64,000 bases of DNA from Stenotrophomonas beteli (GTDB lineage Bacteria; Pseudomonadota; Gammaproteobacteria; Xanthomonadales; Xanthomonadaceae). Positions within the stretch are counted from its first letter, which is position 1. Every line of letters begins with the position of its first letter. The notes beneath the pieces were generated by a model. It saw nothing but the letters and a program-made list of their open reading frames with translations. It had not been told where the DNA came from and searched no databases. The position numbers and the translations under genes were made by a program. This document shows, piece after piece, positions 1 to 8,528 of this stretch. The stretch covers positions 213,201 through 277,200 of the forward strand of contig NZ_LLXV01000021.1 in NCBI RefSeq assembly GCF_001431665.1, in the 5' to 3' direction.

Positions 1-203
1 GCACCGACCGCGACCACGACGGCAAGGTCTCGCGCGCCGAGTTCAACGCTGTGGCCGCCAAGCGTGCCGCCGAGTTCGACCGCATCGACACCGACCACGA
101 CGGTTACATCAGCGAGCAGGAAGCGCACGACTACCTGCGCAGCGTCTACACCGCCAACGGCAAGCCGATGCCGAAGGGCCTGTTCTCCCGCGTTGCCGAT
201 TGA
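1..203 (+). CDS. EF-hand domain protein, 3' end only
   Basis: The gene enters from outside the window; the readable frame starts at base 3 and gives the last 66 residues before a TGA stop. Two EF-hand-like loops are visible, [13 protein letters not shown] and [13 protein letters not shown], each with the Asp/Gly/Glu pattern of a calcium-binding loop. The tail has no cysteine. The stop lies 56 bases before the start of the MNIO gene, so the two are probably cotranscribed. In MNIO operons the gene just upstream often encodes the peptide the enzyme modifies, so this protein may be a substrate or metal-binding partner. That is inference, because its N-terminal part is not in view. Confidence 0.75.
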   Translation, partial: TDRDHDGKVSRAEFNAVAAKRAAEFDRIDTDHDGYISEQEAHDYLRSVYTANGKPMPKGLFSRVAD

Positions 204-259
204 TCCACGTTCACCCGGCGCCGCCTTCAGGGCGGCGCCCTCTCTCTGGAGCATCCGCC

Positions 260-1105
260 ATGTCCCTGCCCCTGCCCACCAACGCCGCAGGTCTTGGCCT
301 GCGCCGTGGCCTGATCGACGAACTGCTGGCAATGCCGGCCGGTGCCATCGACTTCCTCGAAGTCTCCCCCGACAACTGGATCGGCGTCGGCGGTGCACAC
401 GGTGCCGCGCTGCGCCAACTCAGCGAGCGCCACCCCTTGACCTGCCACGGCCTGGCGCTGTCGCTGGGCGGTCCTGATCCGCTGGACCGCATCCTGCTGG
501 CACAGACCCGAGCCTTCCTCGACCTGCACCAGGTGCAGCTGTACAGCGAACACCTGAGCTACTGCGCCGCCGGTGGACATGTCTATGACCTGCTGCCGCT
601 GCCGTTCACCGCCGAGGCCGTACATCATGTCGCCGGTCGCATCGCCCAGGTGCAGGACATCCTGGGCCGACGCATCGCCGTGGAGAACATCTCCTACTAC
701 GCCGTGGCGGGCGCGGACATGAGCGAGATCGACTTCATCAACGCCGTGCTCGCCGAAGCCGACTGCGACCTGCTGCTGGACGTCAACAATGTCTTCGTCA
801 ACGCCTGCAACAACGGTTACGACGCCTTCGAATTCCTGGCCCGCGTGCCGCCCCACCGTGTCGCCTCGCTGCACGTAGCGGGCCACTTCGATGAAGACGA
901 TGGCTTCAAGATCGATACCCACGGCGCGCCGGTGAAAGGCGTGGTCTGGGCGCTGTTGCGCGAGGCCTATGCGCGCGTGGGCGTGCGCCCCACGCTGCTC
1001 GAACGCGACTTCAACTTTCCGCCGCTCGCAGAGTTGCTGGCCGAGGTTGCGCAGATCCGCCAAGCGCAGGTCGAGGCACGCTGGCCCGAGGTGGCCCATG
1101 GCTGA
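260..1105 (+). CDS. MNIO-family (DUF692) iron-dependent peptide-modifying enzyme, HvfB/MbnB-like
   Basis: A 281-residue protein of the TIM-barrel DUF692 family. Known members (MbnB, TglH and bufferin-type enzymes) use a multinuclear non-heme iron centre to oxidise cysteines of ribosomal peptides. Likely metal ligands are visible: SEHLSY (His98), VENISYY (Glu142), LLLDVNNV (Asp174), LHVAGHF (His205, His209), DTHG (Asp219, His221) and LLERDFNFP (Glu248). The ATG at 260 begins [15 protein letters not shown], the usual N-terminus of the family; an upstream TTG would overlap the EF-hand stop and adds unlike sequence. The 3' end overlaps the next gene by 8 bases, which implies coupled translation with the DUF2063 partner. 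The true substrate is unknown. Confidence 0.88.
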   Translation: MSLPLPTNAAGLGLRRGLIDELLAMPAGAIDFLEVSPDNWIGVGGAHGAALRQLSERHPLTCHGLALSLGGPDPLDRILLAQTRAFLDLHQVQLYSEHLSYCAAGGHVYDLLPLPFTAEAVHHVAGRIAQVQDILGRRIAVENISYYAVAGADMSEIDFINAVLAEADCDLLLDVNNVFVNACNNGYDAFEFLARVPPHRVASLHVAGHFDEDDGFKIDTHGAPVKGVVWALLREAYARVGVRPTLLERDFNFPPLAELLAEVAQIRQAQVEARWPEVAHG

Positions 1106-1832
1106 GTCGCTGGCCATCCTGCAACGGCGCTGGGCCGATCATGTGCGCGATCCATCACTGGCCGCACCCGCTGGCATCGGGGCGCGCAGGCTGGCGCTAT
1201 ACCGCCGCCTGTGCATCGACAGCCTGGACACCTTGCTGGCCGGCAGCCTGCCGCGCCTGCAACAACAGTTGGGCACGCCGCGCTGGCGCGACACAGTGGA
1301 GCACTACTACGCCAGCCACGCCTGCCAGACCCCGTTGTTCCCACGGATCGCCGGCGAGTTCGCGGACTGGCTGGCGGTGCAGGACGCGCTGGCACTGCCA
1401 GGCTGGGCAGCGGAACTGGCGCACTACGAGAGCACGCAGCAGTCGCTGCACATTGAAGCGCGTGACGCTGGGTGTCTGCTGCACCGTGTTCCCCTGGACA
1501 GTGATGTGCTCGCGGTTTCGCCGTTGGTGCGAGTGCTGGGCTACCAGTGGCCGGTACATGAAGACGAGGCGCTTGAGCCGGTGTTGAGCGCAGCACCCAC
1601 GCTGCTGGTGATCCGGCGCGTCGCCGGTTTCAGCCTGCAGGTCGAGGAACTGTCATCGCTGGCCTACGCGCTGCTATCGGTGTTCGGCAACGACGGCGCG
1701 CCGGTGGTTGAGGCGCTGCAAGCGCTGTCCGAAACACATGACGTGGCAACAGACGCATTGCGTGCGGCCTGCGTGCCCGTTCTGGGCGAGCTGTGCATGG
1801 CAGGCGTGCTGGTTGCATTGCCTGCTTCCTGA
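1098..1832 (+). CDS. DUF2063 (HvfC/MbnC-like) partner of the MNIO enzyme
   Basis: A 244-residue protein. The N-terminal part (about residues 1-95) has the DUF2063 pattern: [29 protein letters not shown], then a C-terminal region with no motif I can name. DUF2063 proteins are standard partners of DUF692 enzymes and are thought to hold the precursor peptide or complete the active complex. The ATG at 1098 sits inside the end of the preceding gene, and the protein begins [12 protein letters not shown]. No signal peptide or membrane segment is seen, so it should act in the cytoplasm with its partner. Confidence 0.83.
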   Translation: MAESLAILQRRWADHVRDPSLAAPAGIGARRLALYRRLCIDSLDTLLAGSLPRLQQQLGTPRWRDTVEHYYASHACQTPLFPRIAGEFADWLAVQDALALPGWAAELAHYESTQQSLHIEARDAGCLLHRVPLDSDVLAVSPLVRVLGYQWPVHEDEALEPVLSAAPTLLVIRRVAGFSLQVEELSSLAYALLSVFGNDGAPVVEALQALSETHDVATDALRAACVPVLGELCMAGVLVALPAS

Positions 1833-1834
1833 GG

Positions 1835-1858
1835 TTGCCGGCCAGCGGCCGGCACTAC
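1835..1858 (-). repeat. SMAG-type palindrome, single copy
   Basis: A short imperfect palindrome with stem GCCGGCC/GGCCGGC, reading GTAG at its 5' tip on the minus strand. It starts a few bases after the DUF2063 stop. This is the SMAG repeat form known from S. maltophilia; in this position it could stabilise the 3' end of the mRNA. Confidence 0.85.
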
Positions 1859-1882
1859 CGCCCCCTACTTCGAGGTCTCATC

Positions 1883-2521
1883 ATGGCTGCTTCCAACACT
1901 TCCTTCCTGCACGGCTGGCGCCTGTTCCTGGCCATCGCCGTGGTCCTGATCGCGCTCGCGCTTGCGGCCTTCGCCCTGTATCCCGATGCAGCCGAAGGCA
2001 GCCGTGCGGCGATCCGGGTCACTGCACGCACATCATTCCTGCTGTTCCTGACGGCGTTCACGGCATCGTCGTTCGCCAGCCTGCTGCCCGGCCCGTTCAC
2101 CCGCTTCCTGCTGCGCGAACGGCGCATCATCGGCCTGTCCTTCGCGTTCTCGCACCTGCTGCATGCCATCGCCATCACCAGTTTCGGCATCCTCAACCCG
2201 GCGTTCTGGCCAGCACGGTCCGCGCTGGCCAACCTCCCGGGCACGGTGGGCTACATTGCCATCCTGGCGCTGGCCATCACCTCGCACCGGGGGCTCGCCC
2301 GGCGCATGGGACCCACCGCCTGGCGTCGCCTGCACGTCACCGGCATGTGGATCATCGCGGCGGTGTTCACCTACTCGTACTTCAAGCGCGTGCCGGGCAA
2401 CTTCTGGTATGCGGTGCCGTCGGCGCTGCTGTTCACCGCCTTCGTGGTGCGCTGGATCGCAAAGCGGGCGCAGGCGTTGCGCCGAAGTGCGCACGCGCGA
2501 CCGCCGCTGCGGGCGGCCTGA
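1883..2521 (+). CDS. Ferric-reductase-like transmembrane protein
   Basis: A 212-residue, very hydrophobic protein with about six membrane segments (for example around residues 10-30, 50-70, 85-105, 130-145, 155-170 and 180-200). Histidines fall inside or beside helices (SHLLHAIAI, TSHRGL, LHVTGMW), as in the heme-binding four-helix core of ferric reductase-like and MsrQ-type proteins. It likely passes electrons across the inner membrane, but its partner is not visible. It lies 50 bases after the DUF2063 gene on the same strand, with a SMAG repeat between, and may belong to the MNIO operon. The start ATG at 1883 avoids a hydrophilic upstream extension that is encoded by the repeat. Confidence 0.68.
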   Translation: MAASNTSFLHGWRLFLAIAVVLIALALAAFALYPDAAEGSRAAIRVTARTSFLLFLTAFTASSFASLLPGPFTRFLLRERRIIGLSFAFSHLLHAIAITSFGILNPAFWPARSALANLPGTVGYIAILALAITSHRGLARRMGPTAWRRLHVTGMWIIAAVFTYSYFKRVPGNFWYAVPSALLFTAFVVRWIAKRAQALRRSAHARPPLRAA

Positions 2522-2527
2522 CGGGCC

Positions 2528-2568
2528 GGGGTCAGATCCCTTTGCCAAAGGCAAAGGGATCTGACCCC
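2528..2568. repeat. GGGGTCAG-type palindrome, copy 1
   Basis: A 41-base near-perfect hairpin. The arms are GGGGTCAGATCCCTTTGCC and its reverse complement, with a very short loop. It follows the ferric-reductase-like gene and precedes the 3' end of a small unknown gene. It is unlike the GTAG-type repeats, and related copies occur at 3012, 45853, 63205, 63879 and 63983. Confidence 0.9.
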
Positions 2569-2583
2569 ATCATGCCGTCCCCA

Positions 2584-3000
2584 TCAGCCATCACGGGTGG
2601 CGCGATAGGCCGCGTAGGCATCGAGGATCTTCTGCAGCCGCACATGCTGCTTCGTTCCCATGGAAACCTGCCGCACGCGCTTCAGCAGCGTCTTCCACAT
2701 GTATCCGCAACGGAAGAAGTACGGCCGCACTTCGAGGAAGGTCAGCGCGACATCCAGCGTATCTGGGTCGCGTTCGGCAAGTTGCTTCAGCGCGTTGGCG
2801 TAGCCACCCGGAAACGCCAGCCGCTCGTAGTGCTGTTGGAACTGCGCGCAGGCCTGGGCGTGCAGCAGCTTCTGTTCCGGGTCACGCCAGCGCGACGCAG
2901 CACTCCCGCGGATGGCCCGCTGCAGCCGGTTGATCTCATCGGCATTGGCGCGGATCAGGCGTTCCATCGGGGCGCGGGGATGGGACAGGGTTTCTTCCAT
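2584..3000 (-). CDS. Hypothetical protein, 138 aa
   Basis: I do not recognise this family. The protein is soluble, basic and predicted to be mostly helical, with no signal peptide. Its most distinctive stretch is near residues 88-125: LEVRPYFFRCGYMWKTLL followed by a basic run and VRLQKILDAY. Codon use is like its neighbours. It sits alone on the minus strand, with one GGGGTCAG palindrome 16 bases beyond its stop and another 12 bases before its start. The start at 3000 is the first ATG of the frame; a second ATG at residue 12 (PMERLIRAN) is possible. Confidence 0.6.
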   Translation of the reverse strand: MEETLSHPRAPMERLIRANADEINRLQRAIRGSAASRWRDPEQKLLHAQACAQFQQHYERLAFPGGYANALKQLAERDPDTLDVALTFLEVRPYFFRCGYMWKTLLKRVRQVSMGTKQHVRLQKILDAYAAYRATRDG

Positions 3001-3011
3001 GTGGTTTGCCA

Positions 3012-3052
3012 GGGGTCAGACCCCTTTCCCGCAGGGAAAAGGGTCTGACCCC
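3012..3052. repeat. GGGGTCAG-type palindrome, copy 2
   Basis: A 41-base hairpin whose arms begin GGGGTCAGACCCCTTTCCC, with the reverse complement on the other side. It lies between two minus-strand genes and, with copy 1, brackets the 138-residue unknown gene. Confidence 0.9.
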
Positions 3053-3060
3053 GCCTAAGG

Positions 3061-4197
3061 TCACGGCGCGCGGCGCAATGTCACCAGGGTGATCTCCGAC
3101 GGTACGCCGATGCGCGCCGGAAAACCCGCCCAGAGGCCGGCCCCGTTGCTCACGTACAGGGTCATGCCATCCACGTCGTAGCGGCCGGAGACGAAGTCCC
3201 CGTTGGCCCGCTTCACCAGCTGGTCCATGCCGATGATCTGCCCGCCGTGGGTATGCCCGGACAGCTGCAGCTTCACCCCGCGCGCCGCCGCCTCGCGCGC
3301 ATTGCGCGGGCGATGATCGAGCAGGATCACCGGCGCGGACGGATCGGCACCGGCCAATGCGGCGTCCAGATCCGGCAGCGGCAGGCCGTAGCGTGCGGCC
3401 ACCGGATCGGTGACGCCGGCGATGGTCAGCGCCGCATCGCCGCGCCGCACCTGCAGGTGGCTGTTCTCCAGCACCTGCATGTGCAGCGCGCGGAACGCCT
3501 GCATCCACGCCTGGTACTGCGCGTAGTACTCGTGGTTGCCGGTGATGGCGACGACGCCGTCCGGCGCGCGCAGGTCCGCGAGTGGACGCGCGTCGTCACG
3601 GCGGGCCTCGACGCTGCCGTCGATCAGGTCGCCGGTGATCACCACCAGGTCCGGCGTCAGTGCGTTGCTCTCGTCCACCACCCGGCGCACCCAGTCGCCG
3701 GTCAGCAGGCGGCTGGCATGGATGTCGGTCAGCTGCAGCACGCGATAGCCGTCGAACGCAGCGGGCAGCCCGGCGATGCTCACCTCGATCTGCCGGGGCT
3801 TGGGCACCGCCATGCCCTGGCTGACGCCATACCCACTGACCAGCAGGGCCAGCATGCCGGCCGCCGGTCGCAGGTTCCGCGTGCGCAATGCGGCTACCGT
3901 ACGTGGCCAGCGCAGCAGGCGGGAAGCGAGCAGGCCCACGTCCAGCGGCAGGATCAGCAACGCCAACAGCAACACCGCCGTGGAGCCGGTGGCCAGCGTG
4001 GCGATGGCCAGTTTCGGAATCTCGGGCGATGCCATCGTGCCCCAGAAGGTGGCCACGATGCGCAGCTGCACGGCCATGGCCACCACCAGCAGCGACAGCA
4101 CGACCTTCAACCCGATGGGCATGCGCAGCGGCCAGAACAGGCGCCAGGCCACATACAGGCCCATCAACAGACCGATCGTACTCAGCACTGCAACCAT
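3061..4197 (-). CDS. Membrane-anchored metallophosphoesterase (YkuE-like)
   Basis: A 378-residue protein. The first 130 residues hold about four membrane helices; the rest is a calcineurin-like phosphoesterase domain. All metal and catalytic motifs are present: LTDIH (Asp158, His160), ITGDLIDG (Asp190), ITGNHEYY (Asn221, His222), LLDHRP (His295) and SGHTHGG (His315, His317). The family hydrolyses phosphodiester or phosphomonoester bonds with two metal ions; YkuE-type proteins are linked to the cell envelope, but the substrate here is unknown. The domain probably faces the periplasm. The gene stands alone, with repeats on both sides. Confidence 0.88.
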   Translation of the reverse strand: MVAVLSTIGLLMGLYVAWRLFWPLRMPIGLKVVLSLLVVAMAVQLRIVATFWGTMASPEIPKLAIATLATGSTAVLLLALLILPLDVGLLASRLLRWPRTVAALRTRNLRPAAGMLALLVSGYGVSQGMAVPKPRQIEVSIAGLPAAFDGYRVLQLTDIHASRLLTGDWVRRVVDESNALTPDLVVITGDLIDGSVEARRDDARPLADLRAPDGVVAITGNHEYYAQYQAWMQAFRALHMQVLENSHLQVRRGDAALTIAGVTDPVAARYGLPLPDLDAALAGADPSAPVILLDHRPRNAREAAARGVKLQLSGHTHGGQIIGMDQLVKRANGDFVSGRYDVDGMTLYVSNGAGLWAGFPARIGVPSEITLVTLRRAP

Positions 4198-4246
4198 CCA
4201 TGACAGAAAGCGGGCCCGCCATGGTGACGGCTGCGGGCTGGATTGT

Positions 4247-4304
4247 GTAGAGCCGAGCCCATGCCCGGCTGCTCAGGAAGCCGTCGAGCATGGCTCGACT
4301 CTAC
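4247..4304. repeat. SMAG-type palindrome pair (inverted dimer)
   Basis: Two GTAG-tipped palindromes face each other: GTAGAGCCGAGCCCATGC at the left and the complement ending GGCTCGACTCTAC at the right, with a 10-base gap. Together they could fold into one long cruciform. They lie between the metallophosphoesterase promoter and the 3' end of the TerC-type gene. Confidence 0.85.
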
Positions 4305-4331
4305 AGAACCCCAATCGCGCAGCGCTCGACG

Positions 4332-5870
4332 CTACAGATGGCCCAGGCGTTCCACCCGCAGGCGGGCGATGCGGCGCTTCTCCATCGCCAGCACGGTGAT
4401 GCGTATGCCGGCCACCGCCACCGCATCACCGATGTCCGGCAGGCGGCCCAGCTGCTCCAGCACCAGCCCGGAGATGGTCATGTAGTCGGCACTGCGCGGC
4501 AACGACACACCGGTCAGCCGCTGCAGGTCGTCCAGGGTCAACGCGCCATCAGCCTCCCAGCAATCTTCGCCCTGCGCGACCACGCCATAGCGTTCGTCCT
4601 GGGTATCCACCAGGTCACCGGCAATGGCCGCCAGCAGGTCGTTGGCGGTGACCAGGCCTTCCACGCTGCCGTACTCGTCCACCGCCACCGCCAGCGGCAC
4701 CGGGTGCTGGCGGATCAGTTCCAGCGCCTGCAAGGCACTGGCACTGGACAGCACGTACTGCGGCTCGCGCAGGTTGCCTTCCAGCTGCAATGGCTTGCCC
4801 TGCAGCAGGTCGGCCAGCAGGTCGCGGCTCTGCACCACGCCACGCAGGCTGTCCAGATCGCCGTCGCCGACCAGCAGGCGGGTGTGCGGTGAGGCCACCA
4901 GGCGTGCGACCACATCGTCCTGCCCACGCGCCAGGTCGATCCACTGCACGTCCGCACGCACGGTCATCACGCTCGACACCGGCCGGTCGGCCAGGCCCAG
5001 CACGCTGCGGATCATCTCGTGTTCGGCCGGCTGCAGGCGCTCTCCGGCGTCCACCGGCTCGTCCACGCTTTCGTCCGCATGGCCATTGGCCGGGCGCGCA
5101 CCGAGCATCCGCAGCACGGCGTCGGCGGTGCGCTGGCGGAACGGCTGGCGGCGCTCGTTGCGCTCACGGTTGAAGCGCACCCACTGGTTGAACGCCTCGA
5201 CCAGGATCGAGAACGCGATGGCCGCGTACAGATATCCCTTCGGGATCTTGTAGCCCAGGCCCTCGGCCACCAGGCTAAAACCGATCATCAGCAGGAAGCC
5301 CAGGCACAGCACCACTACCGTGGGATGCTTGTTGACGAAGCGGGTCAGCGGCTTGCTGGCCAGCAGCATCAATGCCATTGCGATCGTCACCGCGGCGTAC
5401 ATCACGCCCAGGTTGTCGACCATGCCGACTGCGGTGATCACCGAGTCCAGCGAGAACACTGCATCGAGCACCACGATCTGCGCCACCACCATCGCGAAGC
5501 TGGCATAGACCTTCTTGCCATCTTCGTGGTGCTCGCGGCCTTCAAGCCGTTCGTGCAGCTCCATCGTGCCCTTGAACAGCAGGAACAGGCCACCGCCGAG
5601 CAGGATCAGGTCACGCCCGGAGAAACTGTGCTCGAACAGCGTGAGCAGCGGTTCGGTCAGTTTCATGATCCAGGCCAGCGCCGCCAGCAGCACCAGCCGC
5701 ATCAGCAACGCCAGTGCCAGGCCGATTACCCGCGCGCGGTCGCGCTGGTGCGGCGGCAGCTTGTCGGCCAGGATCGCGATGAACACCAGGTTGTCGATGC
5801 CGAGCACAATCTCCAGCACGACCAGGGTTGCAAGGCCCATCCAGATCGAGGGGTCAGCCAACCATTCCAT
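4332..5870 (-). CDS. TerC-CBS-CorC_HlyC integral membrane protein (YegH/YoaE-like)
   Basis: A 512-residue three-part protein. Residues 1-235 form a TerC domain with about seven membrane helices and the acidic intramembrane motifs [12 protein letters not shown] and [18 protein letters not shown] pair follows (about 285-405: [27 protein letters not shown]). The C-terminal part is a CorC_HlyC transporter-associated domain (about 420-505). TerC proteins are associated with metal ion export, notably manganese; CBS pairs usually sense nucleotides. It likely works in the inner membrane in metal homeostasis, although the ion cannot be read from the sequence. The 43 bases before the adjacent XRE gene are too short to hold a manganese riboswitch. 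Confidence 0.85.
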   Translation of the reverse strand: MEWLADPSIWMGLATLVVLEIVLGIDNLVFIAILADKLPPHQRDRARVIGLALALLMRLVLLAALAWIMKLTEPLLTLFEHSFSGRDLILLGGGLFLLFKGTMELHERLEGREHHEDGKKVYASFAMVVAQIVVLDAVFSLDSVITAVGMVDNLGVMYAAVTIAMALMLLASKPLTRFVNKHPTVVVLCLGFLLMIGFSLVAEGLGYKIPKGYLYAAIAFSILVEAFNQWVRFNRERNERRQPFRQRTADAVLRMLGARPANGHADESVDEPVDAGERLQPAEHEMIRSVLGLADRPVSSVMTVRADVQWIDLARGQDDVVARLVASPHTRLLVGDGDLDSLRGVVQSRDLLADLLQGKPLQLEGNLREPQYVLSSASALQALELIRQHPVPLAVAVDEYGSVEGLVTANDLLAAIAGDLVDTQDERYGVVAQGEDCWEADGALTLDDLQRLTGVSLPRSADYMTISGLVLEQLGRLPDIGDAVAVAGIRITVLAMEKRRIARLRVERLGHL

Positions 5871-5913
5871 TTCAGGTCCGTTTCGTCAGTAGTTAGGGAA
5901 AAAGGCAAAGCAC

Positions 5914-6138
5914 TCAGTCAGCGCCCTGCGCCTGTGCCGGGTCATGCCCGAGCAGGTCGCCGGGCGTGCACTGCAACTCACGGCAGATCGCATCCAGCGT
6001 GGAAAAGCGGATGGCGCGCGCCTTGCCGGTCTTCAGGATCGACAGATTGGCCAAGGTAATGCCGATACGCCCGGCCAGTTCGGACAGGGTCATGCCCCGT
6101 TCCTGCAGCATGCGGTCCAGGGTGATGACGATCGCCAT
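5914..6138 (-). CDS. Small XRE/Cro-type transcriptional regulator (YozG-like)
   Basis: A 74-residue protein that is almost entirely one helix-turn-helix domain: MTLSELAGRIGIT as the first helix pair, LANLSILKTGK as the recognition helix and FSTLDAICRELQCTPGDLL as the closing helices. Proteins of this type are usually encoded directly after a DUF2975 membrane protein, as here, where stop and start overlap by one base. It most likely represses its own operon, with the palindrome near 6729-6745 as candidate operator. Confidence 0.85.
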   Translation of the reverse strand: MAIVITLDRMLQERGMTLSELAGRIGITLANLSILKTGKARAIRFSTLDAICRELQCTPGDLLGHDPAQAQGAD

Positions 6139-6686
6139 CAGATGACACCATCAAGGTCATCACGCATCGCCGCACCCACGGCGAACACGCGTGCCAGTAC
6201 GAACAGCATCAGCACCGCGACCAGGCCAGTGATCGACATGCCGCCGCCCACCTCCATCCAGGTGAAGTCCGGGCCCATCCAGGCGGCGTAGGCACCGATC
6301 AGGATCGACAGCAGCTCCATCGCCAGCATCAGCCACGCCATGCGTTGCAGGCGCTGCGCATTGGCATGGGTGAACGGCCGCTCGCGCGCAGCCGACTTCA
6401 ACAGCCGCAGCAGGTGCCGCAGGAACAGCAGGCACAGCACCAGCAGCGCGACGATGGCGCCCAGACCGAGGCAGAAATGCAGGAACAGATCGTTCCCATG
6501 CGCGGCCGCAGCAGCGGCATCGTGCACGCTGTCGAGCAGCCAGCGCCGGTCGTGGGCGACCAGCGGCACGGCCAGCAGTGCGGCCAGGATGCCCAGCCAG
6601 CACATCGCGCGGACGGCCTGTACGGCGGCCTGGGCCAGGGTGAACAAGCCTCGCGCAGGTCTGGCGCGGGCGGGACGAGCGGTCAA
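6138..6686 (-). CDS. DUF2975 membrane protein
   Basis: About 182 residues with four membrane segments: CWLGILAALLAVPLV, a segment around LGLGAIVALLVLCLLFL, AWLMLAMELLSILIGAY and ITGLVAVLMLFVLARVF. A short motif, RERPFTHANAQRLQRMAWL, is typical of DUF2975. I chose the TTG at about 6686 because the frame upstream runs through the AT-rich operator-like palindrome and is not protein-like; a start at an internal ATG nearer the first helix is also possible. It forms an operon with the XRE gene. The function is unknown; in other bacteria the pair behaves as a membrane protein with its own regulator. Confidence 0.7.
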   Translation of the reverse strand: MTARPARARPARGLFTLAQAAVQAVRAMCWLGILAALLAVPLVAHDRRWLLDSVHDAAAAAAHGNDLFLHFCLGLGAIVALLVLCLLFLRHLLRLLKSAARERPFTHANAQRLQRMAWLMLAMELLSILIGAYAAWMGPDFTWMEVGGGMSITGLVAVLMLFVLARVFAVGAAMRDDLDGVI

Positions 6687-6728
6687 GCGGCCTCCGGCGT
6701 TGGGACAGCATCGCCGCCCCGGGATGGA

Positions 6729-6745
6729 TTTATCGATAAACGATA
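6729..6745. promoter_or_regulatory. Candidate operator of the DUF2975-XRE operon
   Basis: An AT-rich site in a GC-rich setting. TTTATCGATAAA is a perfect 12-base palindrome and is followed directly by CGATATA, so that TATCG and CGATA also pair across a 5-base spacer. It lies about 45 bases upstream of the likely start of the DUF2975 gene, where a promoter is expected, and it is a good candidate for binding by the small XRE regulator. Positions may be off by one base. Confidence 0.5.
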
Positions 6746-6828
6746 TACCACATCCTGAGTGAAAGGCTGAATCGCACGCGTGCCCCTGCCAGGGCGCGGG
6801 CAATGCGCTGGACGCTGCGCGGCCCCGA

Positions 6829-7260
6829 TCAGACCACGATTTCGCCCTCGTCCTCGCCATCCCAGTAGTGGATGCGGCTGGCGTGCACATGAATCAGCAC
6901 CAGCCCCGGTGTATCCACTCCCTGTTCGAACCAGCGCTCAAGGTCCTTCACCCAGTGCTGGCTCATCGTAGCGCGATCGCGTACCAGCGCTGCCCTTCCC
7001 TGCACGTGCACGAACAACGGTGGCTTGCCCAGTAGCGACTTGCTGCCGGAAAAACCCAGCGCAACGGCGGGGTCAGCGTCGATCTCGCGCACCATGTCGG
7101 TGTCTTCCGTAGTGAAGAACCAGCTGTCACCGTCATAGTCCACGTCACCGTTGTTGCTCATCGGACGACCCGCAATCTCTCGACCCGCGTGGGTCTGCAG
7201 CAGGGTGAAATCAATGCCGGCCATCTTCTTGGCCAGTTCGGGCAGGGTGAGCTGGGTCAT
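6829..7260 (-). CDS. Pyridoxamine-5'-phosphate-oxidase-fold general stress protein
   Basis: A 143-residue protein with the split beta-barrel flavin-binding fold of the Pyridox_ox_2 group. Visible family features are PELAKKMAGIDFTLLQTH at the start, WFFTTEDTDMVREI, VALGFSGSK and VHVQGRAALVRDRA. Family members bind FMN or F420-like cofactors, and many are annotated as general stress proteins; the reaction is not known. The ATG at 7260 (MTQLTLPELAKK) matches the family start; an upstream ATG at 7371 would add an unlike N-terminus. Confidence 0.82.
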   Translation of the reverse strand: MTQLTLPELAKKMAGIDFTLLQTHAGREIAGRPMSNNGDVDYDGDSWFFTTEDTDMVREIDADPAVALGFSGSKSLLGKPPLFVHVQGRAALVRDRATMSQHWVKDLERWFEQGVDTPGLVLIHVHASRIHYWDGEDEGEIVV

Positions 7261-7545
7261 GGCGTCGTCCGTCAGCGGATGGAATCCCAGCGTCGGCGCA
7301 CAGCAGTGACCGAAGCGTGGATGAGCAGTTGCGACCTCTTCACAGAAAACGAGATAGAGCGCATGGCACATGCGTGACGCACCTCACACCACCACAGCCG
7401 CGTTAAGAGCAGATGGAGGAACGGCCCTCCAGGCCGCGACACGCCTCTAACAGGGCATTGCTCAAGAATCGCGCAACCCCGTGGCGCGACCGGCATGGCT
7501 GCCGGCACAAGCGCAGGCTTTCCTCCGCAACCGCATGGCCTCCAC

Positions 7546-7983
7546 ATGGACCTGTTCGCCTGGCTCGCGTTCGGCTGCTACCTGTTGGCGTTCTTCATTG
7601 TCTCGCTGTTTGCTGCGGCCTATCTGAAACGCTCTGACTTCATGCCTTACCACGGCCAGGCCGTGGGCGTGCCGTGGACCGAGGTCGAGCCGCGCATGCA
7701 GGTGCTGGTGATGGCCCTCATCCGCGTGGTCGGGGCGGGCTGGATCGCACTGGCCGGGGCTGGCGTGATGCTGGCCTGGCTGATCTTCTTCGGGGGTCAC
7801 TTCGCACTGCCGCAGCTGCTGGCGTTCCAGCTGTTCTGCCTGGTCGCCACCGTGCCGCCGGTCCTGGTCGCCGCCGGCGTGCAGCGGCGTACCGGTGCGC
7901 GTACCCCGGTGCCCGCTGGCGCCATGGTTGTACTGCTGTCGGTCATCGGATTCGTGCTGGCCCTGTTGTCGCTACCGCAGTGA
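7546..7983 (+). CDS. Hypothetical inner-membrane protein, 145 aa
   Basis: Four hydrophobic segments cover most of the protein: residues 4-25, 52-82, 86-107 and 120-142. A short polar loop between the first two reads KRSDFMPYHGQAVGVPW. I do not recognise a named family. The next gene begins 29 bases downstream on the same strand, so the two are probably cotranscribed. The ATG at 7546 gives an N-terminus that starts in the first helix. The 285 bases upstream hold the divergent promoter region and no other gene that I can support. Confidence 0.62.
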   Translation: MDLFAWLAFGCYLLAFFIVSLFAAAYLKRSDFMPYHGQAVGVPWTEVEPRMQVLVMALIRVVGAGWIALAGAGVMLAWLIFFGGHFALPQLLAFQLFCLVATVPPVLVAAGVQRRTGARTPVPAGAMVVLLSVIGFVLALLSLPQ

Positions 7984-8012
7984 CGTCCCTTCCCCCTCCA
8001 CGAGGCTCAACG

Positions 8013-8519
8013 ATGAATCCCGAATCGATCTTCTACAGTGTGGTCAACGGCGATCTTCCACGCTCCCAGGCGGGCACACTGCTCGGCTGGCGCTTCGTCG
8101 GTTACGACGATGCACTGCGCCGCATCCAGGTTGAATTCGACGCTGGCACCATACTGACCAATCCGATGGGCAACGTACAGGGCGGCTTCCTCTCGGCGAT
8201 GCTGGACGACTGCATGGGGCCGGCGATCTACGCCACGCTGCCGGCCAACCGCATCGCCGTCACGGTGGAATCCAAGACCAGTTTCGTCAGCCCGGCGCGG
8301 CCAGGCCGGATCATCGGCTGGGGCGAGGTGGAGCACAGCAAGGGCAGCATCGCCTTCACCCGCGGCTGGCTGACCGATCCGGCCGGCAAGGTGCTGGCCA
8401 CCGCCAGCGCCACCTTCCGGGTTGGCGCGCTGCGCTGGCGCGGCCTGTCGGTGCCGCGTCCCATCGCGCAACGGATGATCTCACGTACGCTGCGGCGGGT
8501 GCATGCACGCATCGGCTGA
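8013..8519 (+). CDS. PaaI-family hotdog-fold acyl-CoA thioesterase
   Basis: A 168-residue single hotdog domain. The helix motif NVQGGFLSAMLDDCMG carries the conserved Gly-Gly-Asp/Glu pattern that places the catalytic carboxylate over the thioester, followed by strands VTVESKTSFVSPARPG and AFTRGWLTDPAGKVLATASATF. The family hydrolyses acyl-CoA or hydroxyphenylacetyl-CoA type thioesters in the cytoplasm. The substrate cannot be told here. It probably shares a transcript with the small membrane protein before it. Confidence 0.82.
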   Translation: MNPESIFYSVVNGDLPRSQAGTLLGWRFVGYDDALRRIQVEFDAGTILTNPMGNVQGGFLSAMLDDCMGPAIYATLPANRIAVTVESKTSFVSPARPGRIIGWGEVEHSKGSIAFTRGWLTDPAGKVLATASATFRVGALRWRGLSVPRPIAQRMISRTLRRVHARIG

Positions 8520-8528
8520 TGCGTGCCC

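Noticed and set aside
5871..5913. Manganese (yybP-ykoY) riboswitch before the TerC-type gene
   Set aside because: The gap is only 43 bases, too short for this riboswitch, and no matching core was seen.
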